Assembly (NCBI GenBank): GCA_033807695.1
Contig: CM066309.1
Coordinates: forward strand, 1-64,000
Source: Daedaleopsis sinensis
Taxonomy: Eukaryota > Basidiomycota > Agaricomycetes > Polyporales > Polyporaceae
Length of the DNA: 64,000 bases
Direction of reading: 5' to 3'
Position numbers and translations under genes: made by a program. The notes below the pieces were generated by a model that worked only from the letters and a program-made list of their open reading frames with translations, made no database searches and had not been told where the DNA came from. Positions 21,285-32,948 of the stretch are shown here, one piece after another (the stretch's first letter is position 1; every line of letters starts with the position of its first letter).

Positions 21285-21758
21285 AATGCACAACCCAATC
21301 CGAACCTCCGTTCTACGTAACTTGTCGACCCCCCGTTACGATGCCGACGCCAGGTCTGCGATTTGCGGGACAGGCTCAGGCTGCGTGGAGGGTCCCCGGT
21401 CCGAGCGGCGAGCCAGGCACTACACCAAAGCCGACACGGCAGTACCACTGGCACCGTGACTCATCCACCACCCCCGGTCGCCCGACTCTCACAGAACACA
21501 CACCGCAATCCACCACCCATATGCAACGCGGCGGACTTTTATTCACGACCAGTCGGCCGTCCTCTACCATCTGCGCCTCGTGCCTCGCCACCAGTCTCGG
21601 AGGTTCGCGAAATTCGAGTCGTCGACTTGCCGCGTCCACATGCCCTCCGAACGGTAGTACCTAAATCCGCCGCGCAGCGGGGGTACCTCGTCCCCTCCCC
21701 TCGACCCCTGCCCGAGAGTGTACAATCCTCCATTCTTTACATCGCGCGCGATCGCTAG
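21285..21758 (+). CDS. Disordered Pro/Ser/Arg-rich protein, copy 1 (model uncertain)
   Basis: The start at 21285 (MHNPIRTSVLRNLSTPRYD) matches the copy 2 gene almost exactly. A second open stretch to TAG 21758 contains PPICNAAD and LPRPHALR, parallel to PPLCNAAD and LRPHASR in copy 2. The splice that works in copy 2 does not keep frame here, and copy 1 carries about 100 bp extra around 21365-21500. It is either spliced differently or broken. No domain is recognised. Confidence 0.35.
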
Positions 21759-23860
21759 CACTCCCAGATGTGCTCCGTCGACAGGAGCTTGCACGGCGCT
21801 CAGCCCCGACCCAGCACACGTCGAGTACACGCGACAGTGACCTTCCCGAGCCCTGTCTCGCTCTCTACAACTCCTAGATCTTCCGAAATGCTAGCCCGCG
21901 AGAACGGACCTCGGGCGCAGCGTCCTCGCTCTCACCTCCTGCGAACTCGCACCCGGCCTTGTGTCGCATGCGCATCATGACCCGCGAGCACCCGGGCGTG
22001 ACCCCTCAAGTCCTCAGGCATCAAGCCTTAGACTCGCTGTTCCTGTCCGACGTATCTGCATCACCTATCCCATCTCTTTCCTCTCCCCATAAACGCTCTC
22101 TTTCGAAAGGCCATTTCGCTTGTGTACGGTAAAGTCGGAGTCTATGCTCCACCCCTCTCAGCTTCCGTTCCGTCGACTCGTGCTACGCGTATGTATCTAT
22201 TTCTCTCGCGTTCTCCCTCTCGCTACCGCAGACTCCCCGTCCGCCACGTCTCCTCTCTATTCCCCGCTCCGATTGCTACCTGTACGATCGAATGTCTGTG
22301 CTCGCAGAGTCTGCTGCGCTCGTTTCGAAGTTCTGTCTCTGTCTCTGTACTATAGAAAACATCCACATACACGCTGGGTACTTGCATTGCTTGCAGATCT
22401 ATGTACTGACGTTAGTAATGGACAACTCGACTCAGTCCCCGCGCGAAACGGTGCGTACACGGCTTCCCCAGCCCCCGGACCCGCGACGCGGCGCACATGC
22501 AGGCCTCAGATACTTGCAGAGACCGAGACCGAGAACGAGTCTGAAAGCTGCCCTGCGTCTGACCTGTACGCATGCAGCAGCACGGCGGACCCTGTCTTCG
22601 GATGCCATGTCGGAGGACTCGCGAGTAGGACGCACCCGCTGACCCCGGGCTCTTGTACGATCGGCCGGGCCCAGCGCGCAATGGTCATCGGTCGTTACGA
22701 GCGGTACAATATGCATGCCCGCACGAGTCGCGATAAGCTCCAGCAGTAGTACGTACCTGTCGGAAGATCCAGTCCGAGTCGCGTCATGCGTCAGGGCCGA
22801 TGTGATCATACGGCTTGTGTACCTCCGACGGCGACAGAACTCTGCAGGACCCGAACACGGGGCACAACCGTGTCCTAGGCTCCGGATCTGCATAGCAGGT
22901 AGATGGTGGCGTCCGAGTGACTGTTGAAGCTCGAAGCTCGAAGATCGGGGGGCAGCGGTTGCGCTCGCGCTGCGTGTCTGACTTCGTTCCGAGAGTCCCG
23001 ATATCCGGAGAGCAAGAGTGCTCCACCCGGAAAACAGAAGGATGGTGAACCGGTCACGGACGGAAGCGGCTGCGACACGTTCAGCATGCCCGAGTGCGAG
23101 CCGTTGACCCTGGAGAACCTGAGAATATGCATAATCTGGGTGGGTGCCGCGACTCTACGGCCACGTCCGACTCGTCCGGGTCGTGCTGCATCGGTCCTAT
23201 AAAGAGCGTGTCAGAGCCTGCTAATTATCAGAGGTTAGCACCGCTGCAAGGCCGGCCCGAGGCAGATGCTAGATCCAGGGGGACGGGTCAGAGAGGCCGG
23301 AGTCGTGCGAGACGGAGTGCTCACTAGCATGGAGTCAGAATGTCAGAAAGCTTGGAAACGTGAATAGCATTACTATGGCTGCGACATGGCTGCAAAACCA
23401 GGTACCGTCAAGCGGGCGCGGAGTCCGAGTCGGACCTCGGAGGCTCGCGAGAACACCCCGGAACTCGGGGTCTCGAGCTTGGGGGAGTGGCATGGACCTG
23501 TGCGTGAAGATACACAGGGAATGGGTGTGCAGCCTGCAGTCACTGTCAAGTTGCATAGTAAGTAGAGGCTGGCACTGGTAGGATTCCGAGTCGCCGAACG
23601 CGGAGTTACCAGATATCGGAGTAGGGTATTGACGATTGTGTTCCCATTTCGGTGAGCAGTCGTTAGACTTTGCAGGTGTGTCTTCTGTAAACTAGCAGCA
23701 GCGGCCTAAGCGAGTCGAACAAGTCGGCTGTAGTCTGGACGTCGGAAGTTCAAAGAGAAGTTGAACGAACGACCGCGGAGGGCGTCTAGACTGGGAGCGC
23801 TTGACCATATCTCATATAGACGCCTGACCCGCACGGTTTCTCCTCCTTGCTACCATGTAC
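21759..23860. other. 3' part of copy 1: similar to copy 2, no firm gene
   Basis: The stretch at 22120-22760 aligns in order with 29530-30060 (shared features include CGTATGTATCTATTTCTC, ACATCCACATACACGC and GGCCCGGGCGCAGCGC-like text). Frames are short and splice joins were not convincing. After about 22760 similarity to copy 2 becomes patchy. Confidence 0.4.
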
Positions 23861-23951
23861 AATCTGCGTGCTACTATAACTCACTCTCCGAATTCTCTGC
23901 GACTGACGACCACGATAACCATGCATAGTCGACGCGGCGGTCTCCTCTACC

Positions 23952-24116
23952 ATGAAGCTTGAGTCTGCTAGTCTAGTCTTGAGCTTGCACCCCGTCGCGG
24001 AGTCCCGTCGAAGAATTCATCCAAGTACTGTCTCAAGTTTCAACCGAGTCTATGAACCTTGGAGGATAACGTGTAGCATGTTCGGCGGCGGAGAGCAGAC
24101 GGAATTCTTGGCACTG
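23952..24116 (+). other. Candidate first exon of the duplicated multi-exon gene (copy 2)
   Basis: The open frame from ATG 23952 runs to a GTGAGT donor at 24117 (55 codons). Copy 1 has the same donor at about 15066, and copy 3 has a related exon at about 30524-30692 that lacks this donor. Copies 1 and 3 differ by substitutions and small indels. Downstream exons could not be joined, so the gene identity is unknown. Confidence 0.3.
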
Positions 24117-27074
24117 GTGAGTCTGCCTCATCTGTTTTCGTCTCAGCCCTTCTCGTCTCTGCCACCTCTCAGTCGGCACCTGCAAGACCTAGTACACATC
24201 CGAATGATACACTTTCCCTGACAAGTACGTTTCTGGCTCTGCTCTCTGCGTACAGCTCTCCACTTCCAATAGCCGGTCTCTCCACCAACGGTCTCGGTAC
24301 CTGGTCTAGTCTGGCTCCCTGACAACCTCCACCTCTGAGGCGACCCGCCCATCCTCTCGTTTCTTCTGAACTGTCTCCGTTCTCAAACTGAATGCATCTA
24401 TTACAGTGAATCGTGTCCCCTATATGCTCGTATGCACCCTCGGACGTCCGATTCCCCAAGCCTCAGCCCAGTGCCAAAGCATGAAGTGCGTCTGACCGGA
24501 TCTCTATCTCGCTCCCGCCCCTGCTACTCACACTGCCGGCAGAACGTCTCGTATATGCGCATGTACTCGCCGGGCGTCCCTTCGACGTTCCTCGACGGTC
24601 ACCCACAATGGAGCTATAGTCAGAGGCCAAGGGAGGGTGGATGGGGACGAAAGCTGCAGTGTGTCTCCACAGGTGAGTGATCACGCAGCAGTGAGGACGT
24701 CGCTCTCTCGTTCAATACGTGCGAGTCGTGTGGGCATCACGGGGCTTCTTACTCGGGCCTATCTGCGCGTGTTCGTGCCGAGTCCGCTTTTGTTCCTACA
24801 AGCTCTAATACTCTGCACGTATGCTTGTCTAGACGTCATCTCGACGGCTGCTCGTGAACCCTAAGCCTCGCTCCCCCTCGCTACGTTCCCCCTCGCGGGA
24901 TGAGCCACACTCGTTCAAACGTTCACCTCTACACTCCTGAGTTGCACTGACTATCCCTATCCCCCGGTGCATAATCTCGCGCAATCTCGCAGCTCTGCAG
25001 TACGACGCGTGGACCTCCGTGCACACTCCAATGACCAACTGACCAACTCGGGACCAGCGCGGAGCTGTACCAACGGCCGTGGACGGTGCCATGCAGAGGT
25101 GCAAGGCGTTGCCCGTGCCCTTAAGCAGCACTCGGCACGGCTAAGCATATATGCTAGGTGCGTCTCTAGCACGCTCTCGCGACCATCCATCCATCCATCC
25201 ATCCATTCGCTCACCGTCAACACGCCATTTTTCTCCTCCAGGGTTCAGCACTTTGCACCCACCGACGCCGTTCCTCTCTCCTCCTCCTCCTCCACATGCC
25301 CGACTCCACCACCCGCACACACGGACCCCTGCGTGCGTCCTCAACTTCCGACTTTTGCAATCCGTCTCCCTATACCTCTGCCTGCACGCCACGTCGGCTG
25401 GGGCTCGCCTTACCAGCGCGTGCTTTGTGACTCCGAGTCGCCTTCTCCAGCGCCGCCAGATCGGGTCCCAGCACCGTCCCGGGGGAAGCTGTGGACGCTG
25501 GACGCGGGAACGTCCACCCGGCCGTCATAACACCTCGCGTCGTCCGTCCGCTGCCAGTGCCGCCCTCGCTCACGCACGCTGTAGCCACGCGCGACGGGTG
25601 GGCCGCGGCCAGCGACGTGATGCGGAGGACGCAAGGCCCGAGGGCCGTCCCACAGCTTATCCTTATCCATGTCTCACGCGCCTTCTCGAAACGCGCGCGG
25701 ACGCTAGATCGAGTCCCAACAACACCGTCCGGAGCGGGGCCATGGACGAGTACGCGGCCCGCGGCCGTCATACCACCTCAGACTATTCGAGTCCGCCGCC
25801 AGAGCCGCTTTCGCTCACGCCGTACCCACACACGACGGCTCTCGCGCTGCGGTCTGCGAAGTGATGCGGCAGGCGCGACTCAGAGGTACATACCTGCAGG
25901 AGTTGAGTGAGCGATCTGCGGCCCCAGCTCTGCGACTCGCTTACGAGTTGACGTGCGGAGCCGTTCGTCAGCCCCAGCGACGGCCGTGGAAGCTGTGCTC
26001 CCGCTGTGAACGTTCGGACCGTATGTGCGTAGTGATTGAATCAAAGCCGTTGCGCTCTGCGTCAAAGGAGTTGTGTATAATCTAAGCCTGCGCATGGTAC
26101 GACGAGACGCTACCACTCACAGCAATCGGAGCGTCTCGTCTGGTCCGCTGCACATCCACTCGACTGTCCCGCACTCATCCTTGGAAGTCGAATACCGAGG
26201 ACGACGGCTCACCGCCTACGGAACAGCCTTCCGCTCGTCTCCAGGTACGTGACCAACTTCTCTTCTCCATCTGACAATGTGGTTTCTAGGCCGCACAGTT
26301 CCCGAGCACCGTGCGATCCATAGTTCCTCTTCCCGGTCGACCGCCCTGACTCCCGACAGGACCGCATTGGTCGCGCGGGTCTCTGCCTCGCAACTTGGCA
26401 GACGTGGAGGCAGGCTGAGGTCGGTCTTGATGCGCTGGCCACCGCATGCGGGGTAGACCTGGACCTGCACACATGGCACTGCAGCCCTGTGACTACCGTG
26501 CGGATGGGCAGACCGCGCCGGCCGTGAGTTGGTTTCGACTGTGTCGCCCTTTGTTCTAGAATTGCACGCATCTTCGCTATCGCCGCATCGTGGCGCCTGT
26601 ACACTCGCACTGCCCTTGTACGAATTGCTGCCTGCCTCGAGGAATACATGTGTGCGCAGGGCTGTGTTCGACCACGCTCTCTGACTATCCTGAATAATGT
26701 TTCATATATTCCCTCCCTGACCAGAGCAGTCGCGATTGTGTGAGGCTGTAGGACCCTTCAATACTGAGATGAGCATGACACTCCGAGTGTGGAAAACGGT
26801 CGAATTATAATTCAGGGCGCTCAATTGACTGCGCGGCTGCGGGGCAGTGTCCATGAGGCAGCGATCGAAGGAGGTCATTCGTTGAGCCGGTGGTCCGGAT
26901 AACTGCTGATAGACTCCGAGCGCGTGAGTACGGATCGTACATCGACATCTGCTCAGCTATCGATAGGGCGTCCGTCTTCCTCTCTCCGGCTTCCTCCCTC
27001 CCTCCTCAAGTCCTTCAGCTTTGGACTCTACAGCTCTGCGACGCCCTCTCTTGGACCTTCTTCTGACCGCTGCG

Positions 27075-28552
27075 ATGGAGAACTCCCGCCTTCCTATCGA
27101 GATCTGTGAGCGTATCATTGACCAGTGCCACAAGAGTTACCATAGACTACATGGCTACGGAATAGTATGCCGGACCTCTTTGGTGTGTACGGCCTGGCGT
27201 TTTCGCAGCCAGTACAATATGTTCCAAGAGATCCACGTTCTTTCTGCATTAAGTTTGAACCATCTTCTACGTACGCTGACTACACGACCGCAGCTCAGTG
27301 ACTTCATCATCACGGTCTCCATTTCTGTCCACCATGAATATACCCCCTTCTGTGACGCACTCATACCTATGCTGACAAAGTGCAGATCACTCCACCTCGA
27401 TCTGAATGCACGACTGTTCCCTCCCAAGTACTTTGACACCGTGTTTCTTCGACTTCATGGACTTTGTATAACAGCGCTCCGCCTTTGCATCGACTTCGGC
27501 AGTCTTATGTCATGCTTGAGGTTCATCTGGTCTCTTCCCATGTTGAAGGCCTTACATCTGTCATGTAGTTTCTCCCTTGGATCAGCACGTTCCTTACGTC
27601 GCAAGCATAGCAAACCTCCAACTTGCTCTTCATTGCGAAGCCTGACGCTCTCTGTGGGTTCTAGTCAGCAAGGTCATCTCCTCCTCACACTCACTGTTAT
27701 ATAGGACGATCTCTCCGGGCTATTCTGTCCTCCTGATTCTTTTGGAGATTCAGTGACACATCTCTATATACTGGATTTTACGACAGATCCTCCACCTTCA
27801 GGTGCAAGTCTAACACTCCATCCACTGACCGTCAATTACTCAGCTATCAATATTGCATGTAGATGACTTTCTCAAGGTCATTCGACAGTTCCGGCAATTG
27901 AACACAATATACGTCAAAGCGTCGTTACCTGATTCGCCTACTCCAATCAGCCAGTTCGTAATTCCATGGCTAGAGGGAGCGACAACGTGCCAATCGGGAC
28001 GGTATATCTGGATCCACTTGTGGCCTCATTACCGTAATGGAGACAGTGCGCGCTATTTCCTTAGCCGACAGCACTTTCTTGACACTCTACTGGATGATCG
28101 TCTACTCAAGATCCTCAATGACTCTCCCAGACTTCCCCAAATACACTTAGTGATAACCGAGAATGATGTCGTCCATGACGCCACATGGTGGGAGGAGGAG
28201 ACGACCAGCCGAGTTCCTGAGAGCTTGCGCGGTGTTTTCAGTTTCAAAGCGGATGTGTATGCTAGCACGCGAAACATTGGTGAGAATTGCGATGCAACGT
28301 GATCACACGCAGACATCTAAACTAGCACTTGTACAGATTATGCATCTTTGTGGCATGAAGACCCGGTTCTTTTGCCCGAACCCGTCTCTGCGGATCATTT
28401 CCAGATGCATTTAGAGAGTGGCAACGACATTACATTGTTGGGGCCAGGTGCGTTGCGCCTGCCTTATCTACATCACATTACTAACAGAGACAAATTTAAA
28501 AGAGGGAGACACTATCGACTTCGACATCGTGCCACGATTGTCCGGCGCTTAG
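27075..28552 (+). CDS. F-box protein, copy 2
   Basis: Five exons: 27075-27653, 27705-27801, 27863-28279, 28337-28447, 28488-28552 (introns 51, 61, 57 and 40 nt), 422 aa. The F-box pattern is at residues 4-40 (RLPIEICERIIDQC, TSLVCTAWRFRSQYNMF). It is a clear paralogue of the gene at 19417, with the same intron positions and phases. An in-frame TAG at about 27702 lies inside the first intron and is removed by splicing. The start at 27075 is preferred to upstream non-ATG options because it matches MENSR in copy 1. The role is inferred to be the same: substrate adaptor of an SCF ubiquitin ligase. Confidence 0.85.
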
Positions 28553-28806
28553 ACACACTCCGCAATGATATCTCGAGTGACCCCCGGGACGGAATGGACT
28601 GGATCTCAAGGCCGTTCCGTGCACTCGTTCTCAGATCTCACAGACTCCCACTGCTCGAACTTCCTCCGATATCTGCCTACCACTCCTGCATCTGTTTCCA
28701 ATCATCTCCCATCCGTCTTGACTCTCGTCTCAGGCCGTCCACGAGACGCGATGAGCGAAAGTACACCACCCTAGTACCTCCCGCCCGCACCTCCGGCTCT
28801 TCCAAA

Positions 28807-29239
28807 ATGCGCAATCCAATTCGAACCTCCGTTCTACGCAACTTGTCGACCCCCCGTTACGATGAAGTTGACGCCAGGTCTGCGACTTAGCACCGGCGTG
28901 TTTTTTCTACCGCTCCTCGTCGCCGGGCTCTTACGGAACACACACAGCAGTCGACCTCCCTTATGCAACGCGGCGGACATTCGTTTAGCCGATCCGATGG
29001 CCGTGTCTCACGATTTGCGCCTCGCCTCGGAGTCACCAGTCTTGGCGGTTCACGAAATCATGAACCTGCGTCCACACGCCTCCCGATCGGTAGCATCTAC
29101 ATCTACAGCGCCGCAGGAGCCCCTCCTATCCTTCTCCCAAGTGTCCAGACCACCGTCCACTACTCCCGAGTCGTCTAGTCCCAATAATCATGTGCAGTCT
29201 CGGCCGACAGAGCCTTCGACGGCGCTCAGCCTCAAGTGA
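28807..29239 (+). CDS. Disordered Pro/Ser-rich protein, copy 2
   Basis: Spliced as 28807-28877 and 28948-29239 (70-nt intron), 120 aa. The N-terminus MRNPIRTSVLRNLSTPRYD is nearly the same as in copy 1, 21285. The C-terminal half is Ser/Thr/Pro-rich without a recognisable domain. It lies about 250 bp downstream of the F-box gene in both copies. Small and of unknown function; the model rests on similarity between copies and one splice join. Confidence 0.4.
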
Positions 29240-30440
29240 CGGCGGCACAGCACATCCTACCCTCCGAGTTCCCGAAACCCGTTCTCGCTGGCCGTATCAG
29301 TACCTGGCTGCCGCAACAGGCTAGAAGAGGAGCCTCTGCCAGAATCACCTATCTCACCGATCCTCTCCTTCCTGCAGACGGCACCATCACCCCGCAACCC
29401 ACCACCGGTTTGGTCCCCGGCCTTCTACTCACCGTCCCGCGTATCCGTCTATGACTTCCGCTACTATGAATTCCGCTACCTTCTCTCCAACGCTCTCTTT
29501 ACTACGGCTGCTTTCTTTCGTGAACTATCAGCCCATCGAATTGGTTCTACGTACTCCGAGTCTTAGTCCAACCCGTTCCCTTGACCCGTGTTACGAGTAC
29601 ATGGCGACGTTATGTATCTATCTCGAATCTTTCTCTCTCGTCAGATCTGCGTTTCCCCTCTGTTCCCGCTCCGAGTCCAACTCCTACCTATATGACAGAA
29701 TCTCTGGTGTCTGCTCTGCGTTCGTCTCTGCCTCTGTTTTCGTAAATAACATATCCATATACACGCAGGCTACAGGCTGTTCTACATGCAAACCTATGTA
29801 CCATTCGCCCTAGCGACCATCATCGACGACCCAGAACAGCCGCACACGATCGCGCGTACACGACGTGCCCAGGCCGATGTAGACCCCACCAGACATCCTC
29901 CAGGGACCGAGAACGAATTTGAAGCCCGCCCCGTGTCCGTCACTGCCATGCCAGGTGCACGCATGCACGCATTCGCGGAGGACGTCGTGTTCGGATGTGT
30001 CGGTGGATACGGACTTGCCCACCGACCCCTTCCGGCTCTTGTGCAATGGCCCGGGCGCAGCGCACCATGCTAGCTAGCAGCGGCACATTGTGCATGCCAG
30101 AACGAGACGTGATAACAGGTAGTGAATGTCCAGACGTCCAAGGATCGGCGAGTCGAGTCACGCCGGTCCGAGAGGGGTTGCCGTGTATCGGTGCACTTCT
30201 CAATGTAATAAAGACTCGCATTCTCTTTGACATAATTTACGCCAGCGGCAGTCTCATTCCTCAGGTCTCAGGTCTCAGCGTTGCATTAGCGAGTTGGATA
30301 AGTCGGCCGGACTAAGTTGGAGAAGAGAATGAATGTCGACTGAACACCCAAGCTTTACCTTCTGCTCCAAGGTTAGGGTTACAGCATATCGGTGGTAGAC
30401 GCCTGCGACGAATGATGCCGCCGACCATCTCTGCTTCATG

Positions 30441-32700
30441 CTACAACCTCGACGTTACTACTTGCTCTCCGACTCTGTGCTGACGACTACGACGAACTTC
30501 TATGCTTCGTCTACGTGACCTCTCTTGACTATGGACTTGAGCTTGCCTGCCTTGAGCTCTCACGCCGTCTCGGAATCGACAGCTCGCCCGTGCACCTCTA
30601 CCGGCACCATCCAATTCTCGTCTCAGTCCCATAAGTACTGCTGCTGGGTTAGGAGATCTCGGGTGCGGGACAGTGGATGGAGGGCATTGCACAGGCAAGT
30701 ATGCACGTTCTCTCTCTGTTGCGACTCGCAACAAACGCTGCTGCTCTTGTCCGGGTCTTGCAGGTTGCATGTACATAGGGCGTGTCCAATTGATGGTCCT
30801 GCTGTTCTATCCGTTGCACGTGAATCTTTGCTCTTGACCCTCACGAGCCCTCCGCCAATATGCGCCCGTCCGGAGGCCGTCTCGCCGAACTCAACCCTTC
30901 GACCACCTCCACCTCGAGCGACAGCCTCCCTCCTCCACGCTCCAATACCGACCCGCCGGACCCGCTCTTCTCTCGGATGTCCATGGCTATGCGCCCGCGC
31001 GGACGACTGCGTCTTGCGACACTTGCCGACCGTCTTCACCCGCCTGTGATCACCTTCTTGTCGGATCGCGCTCGCCTTACGTGCTTCCTGCTCTCCCCCC
31101 TGCTCTCTCGTTGAACGTGGACACGCAAACCGATGGTATGTAAGATACAGCTGAGATCGGTGGGCTCCATGCATGCTCAGAGCTCAGTCAGGACACATGC
31201 CCGCTGCTCACTGTCGCTGTAGCAGTCAGAACGTACGTGTTCAAACAATTCACGTTCACGAGCGAGTTTTTGAGCTCTGAAACCGAGCCCGATGAGTCGG
31301 CGTTGTGGAGCAAGGACAGGAAGGGTGAGCACGCGCATCTACGCCTACTCGAACGAGCTGCGGCACCGAGTCCCCGTCAACGCCGAGACCATGACACTGA
31401 TACCGATACTCAACTCGTGACACGTTTTTGAGTGGAATACTGGTGTTTCGGGGTCGATCGCCGGACCCTTGAACGCCGGCCACGGTGGACGCTCCGCAGC
31501 TCCCGCTGCACTGCGGACATTCTGCCCTCTCGATACACAGCGACTCGCAGCTCGGAGTCCTAGCCGTCTTGTCACAGACATTCTGTGTCGAGGACTCGAC
31601 CCTCAGCCTGCATACCGAGCCGATGCAAGCCGGGGGAGCACCGCGGCGGTACCGTAACATAGGTGAGTGTTCGTAAGTGCCCGACTCTCCTGTAGACCAC
31701 CGAGGCTCATGTCGTCCACGTACGAAGCTCGGGCACCGCGCCGCTCTGCCTTCTACCTGTTGGAACGGATGCTCGCTCCCCATTCTATGCCTCAGATGTA
31801 GGGCGTGCCGTCTCGCCGCCCCGACTCCTCAAGCTCTGGTTCTGGACGCTACTACTGGACGCTACTAGTCACCTCCCTCACTGCTGGTCATGCTTTTCCT
31901 GTCCCGTCGACCTTAGTTCTGCTCCGATTAAGCAAGGTATGCCTACAAGGATCAGACCTGAGACTAGTCGCTGTCACCAGCGTCGTCGGAAACACCGACA
32001 CGACAAAAGGGTCAAACTCTGGGTCGAACCACGTCGAGATCTTCCCCCCAAACCGTGCGCGTTCCCGCGGCATCCTTCTGTGGAGTCTATCAGTACAGTC
32101 GCTCAAACCCTCCAGTGGCAAGTCCTCTGCAAGGCCTTCGACACTCCTGTACTTCATGTGCGGCTCGCGCGACCAGTGTGGATCAGGATAGTCGGTGCTT
32201 CTCCAAGCGCAGCGAAACATCTTCCGTACGACGGCGTAGCACGGGTATGACCGTTCGTGCCAAATCGTCCACGGTGTCTATCCCGTCGAGCGTCGTAACG
32301 TCGAGAGGGGACAGAAACGATTGCTCGTGTTCCGTAAGTGCTCGACACGGGTACCTTGAATCCGAGGTGATGGCTCACACGTCTCCAGCACGTTCGGAGG
32401 AGTCGGGACAAGGTGGAGGAATCGTGCGCATGAGCACCTCGGAAGCCCCGTACCTCCTCCTATCTCTCCTTCCACAACTTCACGGCCGTTGAATCAGCCT
32501 CCATCCTAATTATCTCTATGATCTCTATCAGGACTCCGCGCTGCGTCGCGTCGCATCTCCCAAAAACCGTCGTCCCCCATGCGTCCGGCCGATACGGCAG
32601 CGGCCCCCCGTCAATCGAACGTAGGTTCTAAGGCTCGCTCCTGTAAGTGTGAACTAGTTTCTGTCCGAGGTTCTCGTGCTTCGTACATCTCATCAGTATA
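30441..32700. repeat. Subtelomeric segmental duplication, copy 3 (partial, diverged)
   Basis: The start parallels copies 1 and 2 (GCTGACGACTACGACGAAC, then GACTTGAGCTTGCC, then the CGACCTCCACCTC block near 30901). At 31560-31630 a CGAGGACTCGACCCTCAGCCTGCATACCG stretch resembles 17300-17335 of copy 1. It contains no F-box gene: the array ends before the amidohydrolase gene at 32949. Open frames (for example 30860-31114) are not joined into a gene model. Confidence 0.55.
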
Positions 32701-32948
32701 ACACACGCCTACTCACCGAACTCCCCAGTCCCTGCTCTCCGAGCGTATCGAGACGTGGCCACGGACATCGACGCATTTACCATCGTAGTACTAGTAGCGC
32801 CCATCCAGTACCAGCCGCCGGCCGGCACAGGACGCCACGTGGAGATGCCTTCCCGACTTGCTCACAAACCACGCACGCAATCCGTACCCACGAGCGCGAC
32901 GATAAGCGTTTCTCACCTTCAACAGGTTCGGGAGATGCACGGTCGACC

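Larger units (their letters stand above)
14840..23860. repeat. Subtelomeric segmental duplication, copy 1 (about 9.0 kb)
   Basis: Copy 1 begins at about 14840 with a CATTCTCTGCTACTGGCGACC-like block that recurs at about 23890 and, more diverged, at 30460. Matching landmarks in the same order include AGTCTGCTAGTCTAGTCTTGAGC (14954/23958), CTGGTGAGTCTGCCTC, GACCTCCACCTCTGAGGCGAC, the near-identical block 18245-18560, the F-box gene and the ATACACGCTGGGTAC/ATACACGCAGGCTAC region near 22372/29758. Copy 1 carries about 1.4 kb extra (16.8-18.2 kb) and an internal telomere array that copy 2 lacks. Apart from the F-box gene, the coding content looks degenerate. Confidence 0.8.
23861..30440. repeat. 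Subtelomeric segmental duplication, copy 2 (about 6.6 kb)
   Basis: It follows copy 1 head to tail and contains the same ordered landmarks, with the F-box gene offset by 7658 bp and the near-identical block by 7643 bp. It lacks the internal telomere and about 1.4 kb present in copy 1. It has its own internal duplication: about 25430-25640 is repeated at 25676-25880 (CGCCTTCTC...GCACCGTCC...GTCATAACACCTC-type text). A (CCAT)n run of six units lies at about 25184-25207. Confidence 0.8.

Noticed and set aside
30363..30375. Short GGTTAGGGTTA, a possible G-strand telomere seed
   Set aside because: Less than two units; expected by chance or base composition in this window.
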